A DNA stretch of 64,000 nucleotides from contig CM053156.1 in NCBI GenBank assembly GCA_028571685.1, positions 85,873,049 to 85,937,048 of the forward strand, written 5' to 3'. This stretch comes from Heterohyrax brucei. Taxonomy: Eukaryota > Chordata > Mammalia > Hyracoidea > Procaviidae. This document shows positions 44,758 to 53,500 of this stretch, in pieces (position 1 is the stretch's first letter; each line of letters starts with the position of its first letter). The notes under the pieces were generated by a model. That model had not been told where the DNA came from. It was given only the letters and a program-made list of their open reading frames with translations, and searched no databases. A program made the translations under genes and the position numbers.

Positions 44758-45205
44758 ATAACCATCTAACACTGCTTTAACAGAAATACCACAAGGGGGG
44801 GGATTTAAAAAGAGGAATTTTGTCACAGTTCCTTAAGCTGAAAGTCCAAACTCTGAATGTCTGCTCCAAGGGAAGTCCTTCCTGATGGCACTGGAGGAAG
44901 GTCTTTGTCATTGATCTTTCCCTGGATTAGAGCTTCCGAGGCTCAGCAACCCCCGTCCTTTCCCAACGATGTGCTCAGCTCCAGGCACAGATCCTGATTC
45001 TCTGGAGTCCCCGCCAAATCTCTCAGCTAGGTTCTTTCTTTTATATCTCAAGGGATTGCCTCAAGGCACAAAGCAACTTCACGTTAAGCCCTGCCCCACC
45101 ATCACAACAGCACTCTTCCACCCTTATTAACATCACAGAGGCAGGAATTCCGACACTGGAGGACCATCACAGCACCAGGAATTGTGGCCTAGCCCAATTG
45201 CTACA
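44758..45205 (-). mobile_element. fossil MaLR-like LTR, slightly short
   Basis: ACTGCTTTAACAGAAATACC, CACTGGAGGAAGGTCTTTG and GGAATTGTGGCCTAGCCC match the family; its far end is replaced by a SINE fragment. Confidence 0.6.
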
Positions 45206-45285
45206 GAATTTAAGAGTGGGCAGTTCTACTCTGGCCCCTAGGGTCACCATGGGTCGGATCCCACTCGATGGCTGGCTTGGCTAAT
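45206..45285 (+). mobile_element. AfroSINE 3' fragment
   Basis: GGGCAGTTCTACTCTGGCCC to GATGGCTGGCTTGGCT. Confidence 0.7.
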
Positions 45286-45990
45286 TCAATGCCTCAATAA
45301 AGAGTTATTACACTTAGGTCTAAAACAGTCTTTTAGGGTCAGGTCTTTTTCCTTTTTTCTCCCAAGCAGTGTTGTCTCCAGGCTCAGCTTTTAGTTAGTT
45401 TTTAAAAAGAACCGCTTTCTTCTAGCTAAGAAAATATGTACTCAAGTAGCTCCTGCAAGGCTAAAGTTTCCCTGGGCAGTTACCCTGGGAAAGGCAGAGG
45501 CGTTGGCCATGGAAGCCAGACACTGCAGCCACCTCTGCCCACCAGGTGGTGCACACACAGAAAACCCACCAGGGGTCTGACTCGGGCCACTGGGGGCTTC
45601 ACAAACAGGGTGCCAGCGCAGCCGTCTCAGCACTGCCCTCTGCACTGAACCTACAGCGGGCACCTAGTTTTCAAGCTTCATTCCAACCAAGCCAGTGGTC
45701 CCATGGGAGAGACATGCTTGTCTTGGTCCTGGGGGGGGTCATTGCTCAGAGTCCTTCTTTGGGGCAGGGAGCATCGCGGGGTACAGGAAACAGGCCTCAG
45801 GTTGCAGCTAACTGAGGGACACAGAAACGTCAGCCATACTTTTGCCTCTGTGTACCCCCAGGCCCCAGCTTCTACTGGTATCATTTGCTTCTTCCAGGGA
45901 ACTCTGCTTTGGAGGTATATTTGCCCTGCAAGGTCTGTTTTCTAGCATTTTTCACCTGGGACAGTTGCAGAAGAATGCCATGCTTCCGTG
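45286..45990. other. unique intergenic sequence
   Basis: Nothing recognised; overlapping open frames on both strands. Confidence 0.4.
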
Positions 45991-45994
45991 CTGG

Positions 45995-46565
45995 GACTGT
46001 GAGTAGTTAGATGGCTGGATGGAGGGTTGTTGCGATGGATGAGGCTGTGTGTCAGCTTGCCTAGGCCGTGATTCTCAGTGGTTTGGCAGTTATGTAGCAT
46101 GTAGTCATCCTCCCTGACGGGATCTGATATGATCGGCCAGTCGGTCGTAGGAAGATTTTTCTTGGGAATGTGGCTTCTTATTTGGTACAAATGGATGTAC
46201 TAGCAAAACTCTCTGGCTTTGCTTGCTCTGAAATCTGCATCCAGCTCCACGTCATCTGGCCTCTGGTTCTTGGGACTTGAGCCAGCAATCTGCCGTATTG
46301 ACTGTCGATCTTGATATTCATAGATTTTCACAGCTGGTAACCCAGCAGCCTGCTCTCTTACCTTGGGTTTGTCAACCCCAGCCACTAGGTGAGTCGGAAG
46401 AAGCCTCCAAACTGACTCCTGACCCACAGCTTGGCACTTGCAAGCTTCTGCAACTCTGTGAGCCATTTCCTTGAGACAAATCTCTCTCTTTCTCTCTCTC
46501 TCGCTCGCTCTCTCCACACACACACATCACTGGTTTTGCTTCTATAGTGAACCCAGACTAAGACA
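45995..46565 (+). mobile_element. fossil MLT1-like MaLR LTR
   Basis: TGTGTGTCAGCTTGCCTAGG near the start and CTGTGAGCCATTTCCTTGAG with CACTGGTTTTGCTTCTATAG, then ACCCAGACTAAGACA near the end fit the MLT1 plan. A CT/AC microsatellite at about 46478-46526 lies at the place where these LTRs commonly carry one. Confidence 0.6.
46478..46526. repeat. compound (CT)n(AC)n microsatellite
   Basis: CT repeats with two GCTC interruptions pass into CACACACACA. Confidence 0.9.
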
Positions 46566-46954
46566 AGGGCCATGTCGACTCTTTGCTGGTACCTTTTAAC
46601 TTCAACAAGCCATTTTTCTCCCAAGAGACTCAACACATACACACCTTGAATTAATGGGTAACATGAAGAACTGATAAATTTGGGTCTTGCTTTCAATCTG
46701 TGTTCTTGCAAGAAATCAATCGACTACACTGTTATCAGCAAAATGGAATCTCTACTAGTATGGAGAGATGAAACACAGCAGTGAGTGTGTGTGTTGTGTA
46801 TTTTTGATGGCCTTTGAGTGGCTAGTTTCATAGATGTGGGAGGCTATGAAAGTGCCTGTTAAAAACTGGGCGTTCCGCTGCTGTAGGAGCTGGATAACAC
46901 CCAAGCTTATACAAGGATAACAGTGGTACTGGTAATAAATTCTAAAGACCCAAA

Positions 46955-47120
46955 TGGGAAATGGAGTTCCTGGGTAGTGTAAATGATTAGTGTGCATGGC
47001 TACTACCTGAAAAGCTGATGGTTCAAGTCCACCCACAGGTGCCTTGGAAAAAAGTCCTGGTAGTCTATTTCAGAGAAATCAGCTACTGAAAACCCTATGG
47101 AAATGGAATAGTGCCTGGCT
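46955..47120 (+). mobile_element. AfroSINE, long form, diverged
   Basis: GGAGTTCCTGGGTAGTGTAAA head, TGGTAGTCTATTTCAGAG block; tail cut near 47120 by a family-A repeat. Confidence 0.65.
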
Positions 47121-47585
47121 ATGATTACTAAACATTTTGATCAAAGATTTCATAGAAGAATTCTGATCAAAAGGGGGACAACAGAATTTTAAATTCTATT
47201 ACAATCCAGACTTTCTGGAGCCACAGAGGCTAGAGGAACCCCTGGAAAGATTGCTCTGAGATAATGCTTAAACCTAAACCTAAAATCAAAAAATATTCCC
47301 TGAAGTCACCTTTAAACCAGGTGATAGTTTAGCTTAACTAGTGAAGAATGTCTTGAGTATTGTCCTGTTTTAAAAATTGTCTATACAGAATCAAAGTGCC
47401 AACAGAAGCTCAAAAGATTAGCTAGGGACTGCAGGGGGCAGCGAGTTTGTTAATGGGGGAGGAGCATCTCGCAAAAGGGAGCAAGAGTAGCTGCACAACT
47501 CTAACAATGTCATCAGTGTCACTGAATTGGACACGTAGAACTTGTTCAATTGCTGTACGTCCCGCTGTGTATATTCTCAACAACA
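47120..47585 (+). mobile_element. repeat family A, sense strand
   Basis: TTTGATCAAAGATTTCATAG at the left and CTGTGTATATTCTCAACAAC at the right give the element in its inferred sense direction. Confidence 0.6.
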
Positions 47586-47669
47586 AAGAAAACCCTGTGG
47601 AGCACAGTTCCACTTTGTCATGAAGCGGTAAAGGTGAATCAGAGTTGACTCTGTGGGAATTTTCTTCCC

Positions 47670-48285
47670 CGGCGAGGAAAATTAATTCCAAACTCACTAG
47701 AAGCACCGTGGATTGTCCTTGCCGCGGCAGATCCAGCTGGCTGGCTGAGTCGGGTCAGCGGCCCTCCGCAGCGGGTTGCCAGTTCGAGTGGACGCTGCTG
47801 TTGTGTGCATGCCTGACACAGCCCAGTGCCCAGACCTCTCTGGCTCCCCCCCTGAGACTATTGCTCACAGCGCCTGACATTTGCCCCCGGCTCCTCAGGG
47901 ACTGCTTCAGGGGCCACGCCCACCCCCATGGGCAAGGAGGGAAAGTCCAGACCTGACCTACCCCAGGCCGAGTGCCCCCCTGAGCTGTCTGACTGGCTGT
48001 GGGTGGCTGAGCAGGGCCCACTCCCCTGACTTCTCACCCAGTGCTCTCTAAACTCCAGCAAGCAGCTTCCAAAGCTCATTAAATCAGACCGAAGTTCTCC
48101 CAGTTTGCAAAGCAGACTCTTTACAGCCTTGATAAAGGTCCCGCTGTTCAGCCTAATTTAGCAAAACCAACAAACCCACTCCCCTACCCAAACTCTAGAA
48201 CCTGCAAGGTGGTGGAAAGTAACTAATTAATTCCAGGAGAAACTCTACCTGGCCCCAACCACTGGAGAACACATGGAAGGTTCCA
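47670..48285. other. unique intergenic sequence
   Basis: G+C-rich at 47700-48040. A small AfroSINE tail piece at about 47588-47660 precedes it. No gene supported. Confidence 0.4.
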
Positions 48286-48289
48286 GAAG

Positions 48290-48480
48290 AGGCAATGATA
48301 GCTCGGGAGGGGCAGTAAGATGGGGTGTTCGGAGCCCAGCTTGCCTGAGTCCAGATCCTTCCTCTGCTGCCCACCTGCCAGGGAGCAGGAGTACCTGCTA
48401 GACCTCTCTGCGCCTCCGGGTCCTTTCTGGACTTGAGGGTGCTCACAGCTTCCCCCTCGGAAACTGATACGGACTTAAGG
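48290..48480 (+). mobile_element. MIR SINE
   Basis: GGGCAGTAAGATGGGGTGTTC, CTTCCTCTGCTGCCCACCTG and CCTCTCTGCGCCTCCGGGT follow the MIR order. Confidence 0.5.
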
Positions 48481-48514
48481 ACTTCACTGAAACACAGCAC
48501 TTAAAACAGTGCCC

Positions 48515-48775
48515 TCCTAAAAGCCAAATGTCCAGGCAGTTCTTATTCACAGCCACCCTGTAGGACAAAATAGAACCGCCCCATCTGGCCTCCGGGGTCG
48601 CCGTGAGTCCAATCCGACACAACGGCACTGGGTTTTCTTTCTTTTTTTTTTAAATAGGGTTTTCAAGGCTGTAAATCTTGAAGGGAGAACTGCCACATCA
48701 CTCTCCCCAGAGCAGCCAGTGGATTCGAACTGCCAGCCTTTCGGTAAGCCACTGGACCACCAGGGCTCCTCAAGC
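48515..48775 (-). mobile_element. AfroSINE pair or interrupted copy
   Basis: A tail half at 48515-48600 is broken by a SINE-tail-like T run (48636-48655); a long-form head half (CTGTAAATCTTGAAGGGAG) continues to CCACCAGGGCTCC. Confidence 0.6.
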
Positions 48776-48779
48776 AGTG

Positions 48780-49415
48780 CCCAGCATTTATTAATTTAAC
48801 ATGCCAGGTGTTGTAGGTATGGCAATGAATGAGTAAGTCCAAAGCCCCTGTGCTCACAGAGTTTGTATCTGGGGTCAGGGGGCATATAGGAAACACTTGA
48901 TGCAGTTATTAGCCGCCAGTTGCACCTGACACGAGGACCCTTGCCACTAAGCTACCTGTTGTCCCACATCAGGGGACAATGAGACTTTGGCTGTGGGGTG
49001 ACATTTTATCTCTGTGGTCTTGTCAACCAGGAGCCACAGGGTCATATTGTGTGTGACGAACAACCCCTGAAGGCCAGGAGGAGCTAGGGCCAGGGGTGTC
49101 CTCAGTCCCACCTGCACACTGGGGAAGGGTGCTGGGTTTTGTATCAGCAGTTTGCTGCCGAACTAAAGCAAGCTCATCCCACCCGTCACTGATAGCTGAT
49201 GTTCAGGGAGAAAGGTTCAGTGTGTTGTCATCAGCAGACAAGCATGCCGACTGGGAGACAGTGAGAATAACTTCTCCGAAACTGTCCTGCTTGGGTTACA
49301 TTTCCAGTGGATTTCATAGGGAGAATTCAGAGGGGTTGGTGGTGGTGTGTTTGTCACAAGATAATTAAACAGTGTGAATTACCCAAAAGTTTGCCACAGA
49401 ATAACTAAACAGAGT
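48780..49415. other. unique sequence upstream of PCK1
   Basis: 0.6-1.25 kb before the PCK1 start. Distal hormone and adipose elements are known from about -1 kb in rodents, but I could not place one with confidence. Confidence 0.4.
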
Positions 49416-49419
49416 TAAC

Positions 49420-49535
49420 CCAAAGCCCACTGCCATTGAGTCGGATCCGACTCGCAGTGACCTTAGAGGCCAGAGTAGAACTGTCCCATAGAGTATTCAA
49501 GGAGCACCTGGGGAATTTGAACTGCCCAAAGCTGA
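49420..49535 (-). mobile_element. AfroSINE, head-truncated, in the PCK1 upstream region
   Basis: CCACTGCCATTGAGTCGGATC to GGGGAATTTGAACTGCC, about 0.5 kb before the transcription start. Confidence 0.85.
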
Positions 49536-49700
49536 TTACAGGATAATCAAGCAGAGTAAACCGTCCAGATTTTTCTCCTCTCTCTCTGAGGTCTTAACCA
49601 ATTTTATTTTTCCAGAGATAGGGCGAAGAATGTAGACCTGTGAATCCAGCCTGAGGGTGAGAATTGAGGCGGGGGAATGAGTGCAGCCTGATAACCTAAG

Positions 49701-49713
49701 TGACCTTTGTTAG
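49701..49713 (+). promoter_or_regulatory. nuclear-receptor DR1-like site of PCK1
   Basis: TGACCTTTGTTAG contains a perfect TGACCT half-site and a weak second half spaced by one base. It lies about -326 from the inferred start, close to the rodent AF3 element and similar in sequence to AF1. These bind HNF4, COUP-TF, RAR or PPAR; which one applies here is unknown. Confidence 0.5.
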
Positions 49714-49731
49714 GTTCTTATATTCACCACC

Positions 49732-49740
49732 AAGTTTACT
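49732..49740 (+). promoter_or_regulatory. forkhead-like site of PCK1
   Basis: AAGTTTACT is the complement of AGTAAACTT, a FOXA/FOXO-type core, 19 bases after the DR1-like site. In rodent PCK1 a forkhead/insulin-response site also follows a receptor site. Confidence 0.35.
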
Positions 49741-49834
49741 GGGCCAAAGTTTAGACAAGGAAAAGTTGTATAAGAACTTACTATGTTGGTAGGCCCAGGG
49801 GCCAGAGGTCACCAGCATTCAGGAACAAGTTTCT

Positions 49835-49848
49835 GTTCAATGATTAGC
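49835..49848 (+). promoter_or_regulatory. HNF1-like site of PCK1 (P2 position)
   Basis: GTTCAATGATTAGC matches the HNF1 palindrome GTTAATNATTAAC with about one change per half. At about -192 to -179 it falls in the P2 region known to bind HNF1 and to drive kidney expression. Confidence 0.65.
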
Positions 49849-49910
49849 TCCCTGGGATTTATTGTGGTTGAGCGGATCCAATCTTTTTTGATTCCAAGCG
49901 TAACTGTCCA

Positions 49911-49924
49911 TGGCAGGGATCCAA
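49911..49924 (+). promoter_or_regulatory. NF1-like site of PCK1 (P1 position)
   Basis: TGGCAGGGATCCAA resembles TTGGC(N5)GCCAA and lies at about -116 to -103, where rodent PCK1 has its P1/NF1 site. Confidence 0.5.
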
Positions 49925-49936
49925 AGCACTGCCCCC

Positions 49937-49944
49937 TGACGTAA
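49937..49944 (+). promoter_or_regulatory. cAMP response element (CRE-1) of PCK1
   Basis: TGACGTAA is the complement of TTACGTCA, the CRE-1 core of rodent PCK1, at the same distance from the start (about -90). It binds CREB and C/EBP and gives the glucagon/cAMP response. Confidence 0.85.
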
Positions 49945-49996
49945 GAGGCAAGCCCCTGTGGGCCCAGCCAAGGGGTAGGGCCTTCCTCCTCAATGG

Positions 49997-50004
49997 TATT
50001 TAAA
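49997..50004 (+). promoter_or_regulatory. PCK1 TATA box
   Basis: TATTTAAA, the same variant used by rodent PCK1, 93 bases after... the CRE region ends; transcription should begin about 25-32 bases further, near 50027. Confidence 0.85.
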
Positions 50005-50026
50005 GGCCTGGAGGTTCCGCTACCAG

Positions 50027-50120
50027 ACACGCCCTTTCCACTGGGAACACACACTCACCCACAGGGAGAACCTGGAAGGCACCCTGAATCCCTGGTTGAG
50101 ATTATCCAAAGGGGAGAAAA
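50027..50120 (+). other. PCK1: PCK1 exon 1, 5' UTR
   Basis: Noncoding first exon. The start is inferred from TATA spacing. Words GGGAACACAC and GAGATTATCCAAAGGGGAG match known PCK1 leaders. The donor GTAAGT follows 50120; intron 1 is 189 bases. Confidence 0.75.
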
Positions 50121-50309
50121 GTAAGTAGGACCTTTCTTCTTGCATTTCCAAAAGTTGTGAAGACAGCACAGACTCTTTCTTTCGTCCTCAGTGGGATAGC
50201 CATTGGGTATAGCCATGGGGCACTCTGGAACCCAAACAAAGCACACAAGCTGTGTGTGAAGGCATCTGTGGGTGTGTGGTCCAGGAGCCTCTGCTCTTTT
50301 TTGTTCTAG

Positions 50310-50553
50310 GAGACCTCATTTCTGCAGAAATGCCTCCTCAGGTGCAAAATGGCCTGAAATTCTCTGCCAAAGTCATCAAGGGCTCCCTGGACAGCCTGCC
50401 GTCGGCCGTGAGAGAGTTCGTGGAGAGCAGTGCCGCACTGTGCCAGCCGGACCACGTTCACATCTGCGATGGCTCAGAGGACGAGAACCAGCAGCTGCTG
50501 GGCCACATGGAGGAGCAGGGGATGATCAAGAAGCTCAGGAAATATGACAACTG
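50310..50553 (+). CDS. PCK1: PCK1 exon 2 (residues 1-75)
   Basis: Acceptor TTCTAG, then 20 UTR bases (GAGACCTCATTTCTGCAGAA) and the start codon. Ends in phase 2 after KKLRKYDN. Residue 70 is Arg here, where human has Lys. Confidence 0.96.
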
Positions 50554-53500
50554 GTAAGTGTGGCCCCACTGCCCACGGCTCCTGCCCACCCCTGGCCCAT
50601 GGGTGCTAGAAGCGAGTTGACTGAAGACCTGGTAGTGGGCAGTAGACTCTTGGACAACTCCAAGGTCAGAATCCTATAGACTTGACTTCTGTGACACTGG
50701 TGGGGCACCCCAGGCCTAACATGAGACAGCAGTGCAAAGCTCTTTGCAAAATAATTAATAAAAATAGCCCACGCCTCTTCCCTGCTACAGGCAGAGCCCT
50801 AGTAATTGACCAGTGATTTCATGACTGGTAACCCTGGGGGTGTAGTGGTTAAGAACTATGGCTGCTAACCAAAAGGTCAGCAGTTAGAATTCACCAGGCA
50901 GCTCCTTGGAAACTAGGGAGCAGTTCTATTTTGTCCTGTGGGGTCGCTAAGAGTCAGAAACAACTCAACGACATCAAGTTTGGTTAGGGTTTGATGTCAA
51001 GTAGTGAGTGTGAGAATAAAAATCAGGCAGAATGAGATGAAACAAAGCAAAAGCTCTTTGGATTGCTAATCACGTGAGAAAAAGGCAGTCTTTGCCCTAA
51101 AAGGTGAACTCCTGGTCTAGTGAATTCCGTGGCTGTGTCCAGGCTGGCTGGGCTGCTCACACCTGCTGAGCCCCTTTAGTGTGCTCAGCACACGCCACTA
51201 GGCACAGAAGACCAGCGTGGCTCGGACCGACTGGTGCCCACACTGTTCGAAGGGGCCCTGCTGGTGGCCAGCCTTCTGTCTGCATCCCTAACACCTGCAT
51301 TTGTGATGTTTGCAGCTGGCTGGCTCTCACCGACCCCAGGGACGTGGCCCGTATTGAAAGCAAGACAGTCATCGTCACCCAAGAGCAGAGAGACACGGTG
51401 CCCATCCCCAAAACCGGCACGAGCCAGCTGGGCCGCTGGATGTCAGAGGAAGACTTTGAGAAAGCATTCAACACTAGGTTCCCGGGGTGCATGAAGGGTG
51501 AGCAGTGTTCCACCGGGTGCTGTCTGCAGCCCTTTCACCGTTTATCTAGCTTAATGTGGCAGTTCTTGCTATCTAGTTCCAAAACAGCAGCCACTGGAAA
51601 CCCTATCAAGCACAGTTCTACTCTGACACTTATGGGGTTGACAGGAGTCAGAAGTGACTGACGGCAGCTGGTAATTTTAATAGTATCGGGACTCTCACAG
51701 CCCTGAGTGTCCTTAGGTTCCGTATGGGAATCAGCAGTGTATTCAAACACACATCTCTGATCTGGTTTCATCAACTGTCTTATGTGAGCGGGGAAACACT
51801 TCTGTGCACAAGATCTAAGAGCACGGGGAATCCAGGACCCACAAATGAAGCCCTTTCCCTTTTGCACACTGTCACTTTCTACAGGACTCTCCTATGCCCA
51901 GGGGATGATGGTCAGTGGGGTGCAATGCTTTCAGTGGGAGCCCACGAAGCGGGTCCCCCCCCTCACTGGTTCCCACCGACCCGGCCCCCAGGTCGTACCC
52001 TGTACGTCATCCCCTTCAGCATGGGCCCGCTGGGCTCGCCTCTGTCCAAGACTGGCATTGAGCTGACCGACTCGCCCTACGTGGTGGCCAGCATGCGGAT
52101 CATGACTCGTATGGGCAGCTCAGTCCTGGAGGCCCTGGGCGACGGCGAGTTTGTCAAGTGCCTGCACTCAGTCGGCTGCCCTTTGCCTTTGAAAAGTAAG
52201 TTTACGATTTTAGAATCCCAAGTTAAAATGATCAGAAAGGGAGTCCTGTAGCTTGGGGACCTGCTCTCCATGTGCTGGGGACTCCCTGAGCAGGGACACA
52301 CTAGGCTGATGGGGGCTGTGTCCTTGTCCTAGGGCCTTTGGTCAACAACTGGGCCTGCAACCCAGAGCTGACGCTCATCGCCCACGTGCCCGACCACAGA
52401 GAGATCATCTCCTTCGGCAGCGGCTACGGCGGGAACTCGCTCCTCGGGAAGAAGTGCTTTGCCCTGAGAATGGCCAGCCGGCTGGCCAAGGAAGAAGGCT
52501 GGCTGGCGGAACACATGTTGGTAAGAGCACCATACCCACTGCCCTCGGGTCGATTCTGACTCATAGTGACCCTACAGGACAGAACCCAACTGCCCCATGG
52601 GGTTTCCGAGGAGTGGCTGGTGCATTCCAACTGCTGACAGTTTGGTGAGCAGCTGAGCCCCTAACCACTGTGCCCCCGGGGCTCTGAGCCTAGGGAATCT
52701 TAAATGGACCGAGGCCAATGGAAAATGGGCACAACCCAAGGTATCATCTCGTGTGTGGGTTCCAGGAGAGACGGGAAAAATTTCACCTATACAGCATAAT
52801 CCATTTGGACCCTCTTCCGCCACAAAGACAATAGGGCTAGCAGAGCCCTTTGGGAATTCATTACAAGTCTGTACTGGTACCTAGGAGACCTTTTTCTTTT
52901 TGTACACTGGTGGGAGTCTTTTTATTAAATACCTTATGGCATATGCATACAGTGGAATACTGTGCATCCGATAGCAAGAATTAAACAGATCTATACATCC
53001 CCCTGGTGGAGTAGTAGTTAAATGCCATGGATGCTAACCAAAAGGTCAGCAGTTCAAATCCACCAGGGCCTCCTCGGAAACCCTATGGGGTAATTCTACT
53101 CTGTTCTGTACGGTTGCTTGAACGGGCATCGACTCAGTGGCAAAGAACTTGATTTTATATAGCCAAGATACGTTATATATATGTATATACAGCTATGAAA
53201 AGAGGTTGACAATATGCGGTAATTTTTTTTTTTAATTTAAAAGTACCTCATAAACAGTTACCTAGATGAGTGAAGAAGCAGACTGAGAACGTACCCTACT
53301 GAGGCTTCCAGGCCCAGGGGTTATCACGAGTCAGAACGGGCCCAGTGGCAACTGGTTTGAGTTTGGGTTGGGACCGTTCTTAGACTGATGTCCCAACTGC
53401 TACGGGAGAAACATACGAAGATCTTATGGAGAATCGCATTTCCAATAGATCCTGGGCATCACCAACCCTGAGGGCAAGAAGAAGTACTTGGCAGCAGCCT

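Noticed and set aside
50252-50329. Upstream in-frame ATG for PCK1
   Set aside because: It lies in intron 1, before the TTCTAG acceptor at 50308-50309; the conserved MPPQ start is at 50330.
50554-50560. Read-through of PCK1 exon 2 into intron 2
   Set aside because: The donor GTAAGT and the perfect phase match to exon 3 explain the frame; PCK1 protein order confirms it.
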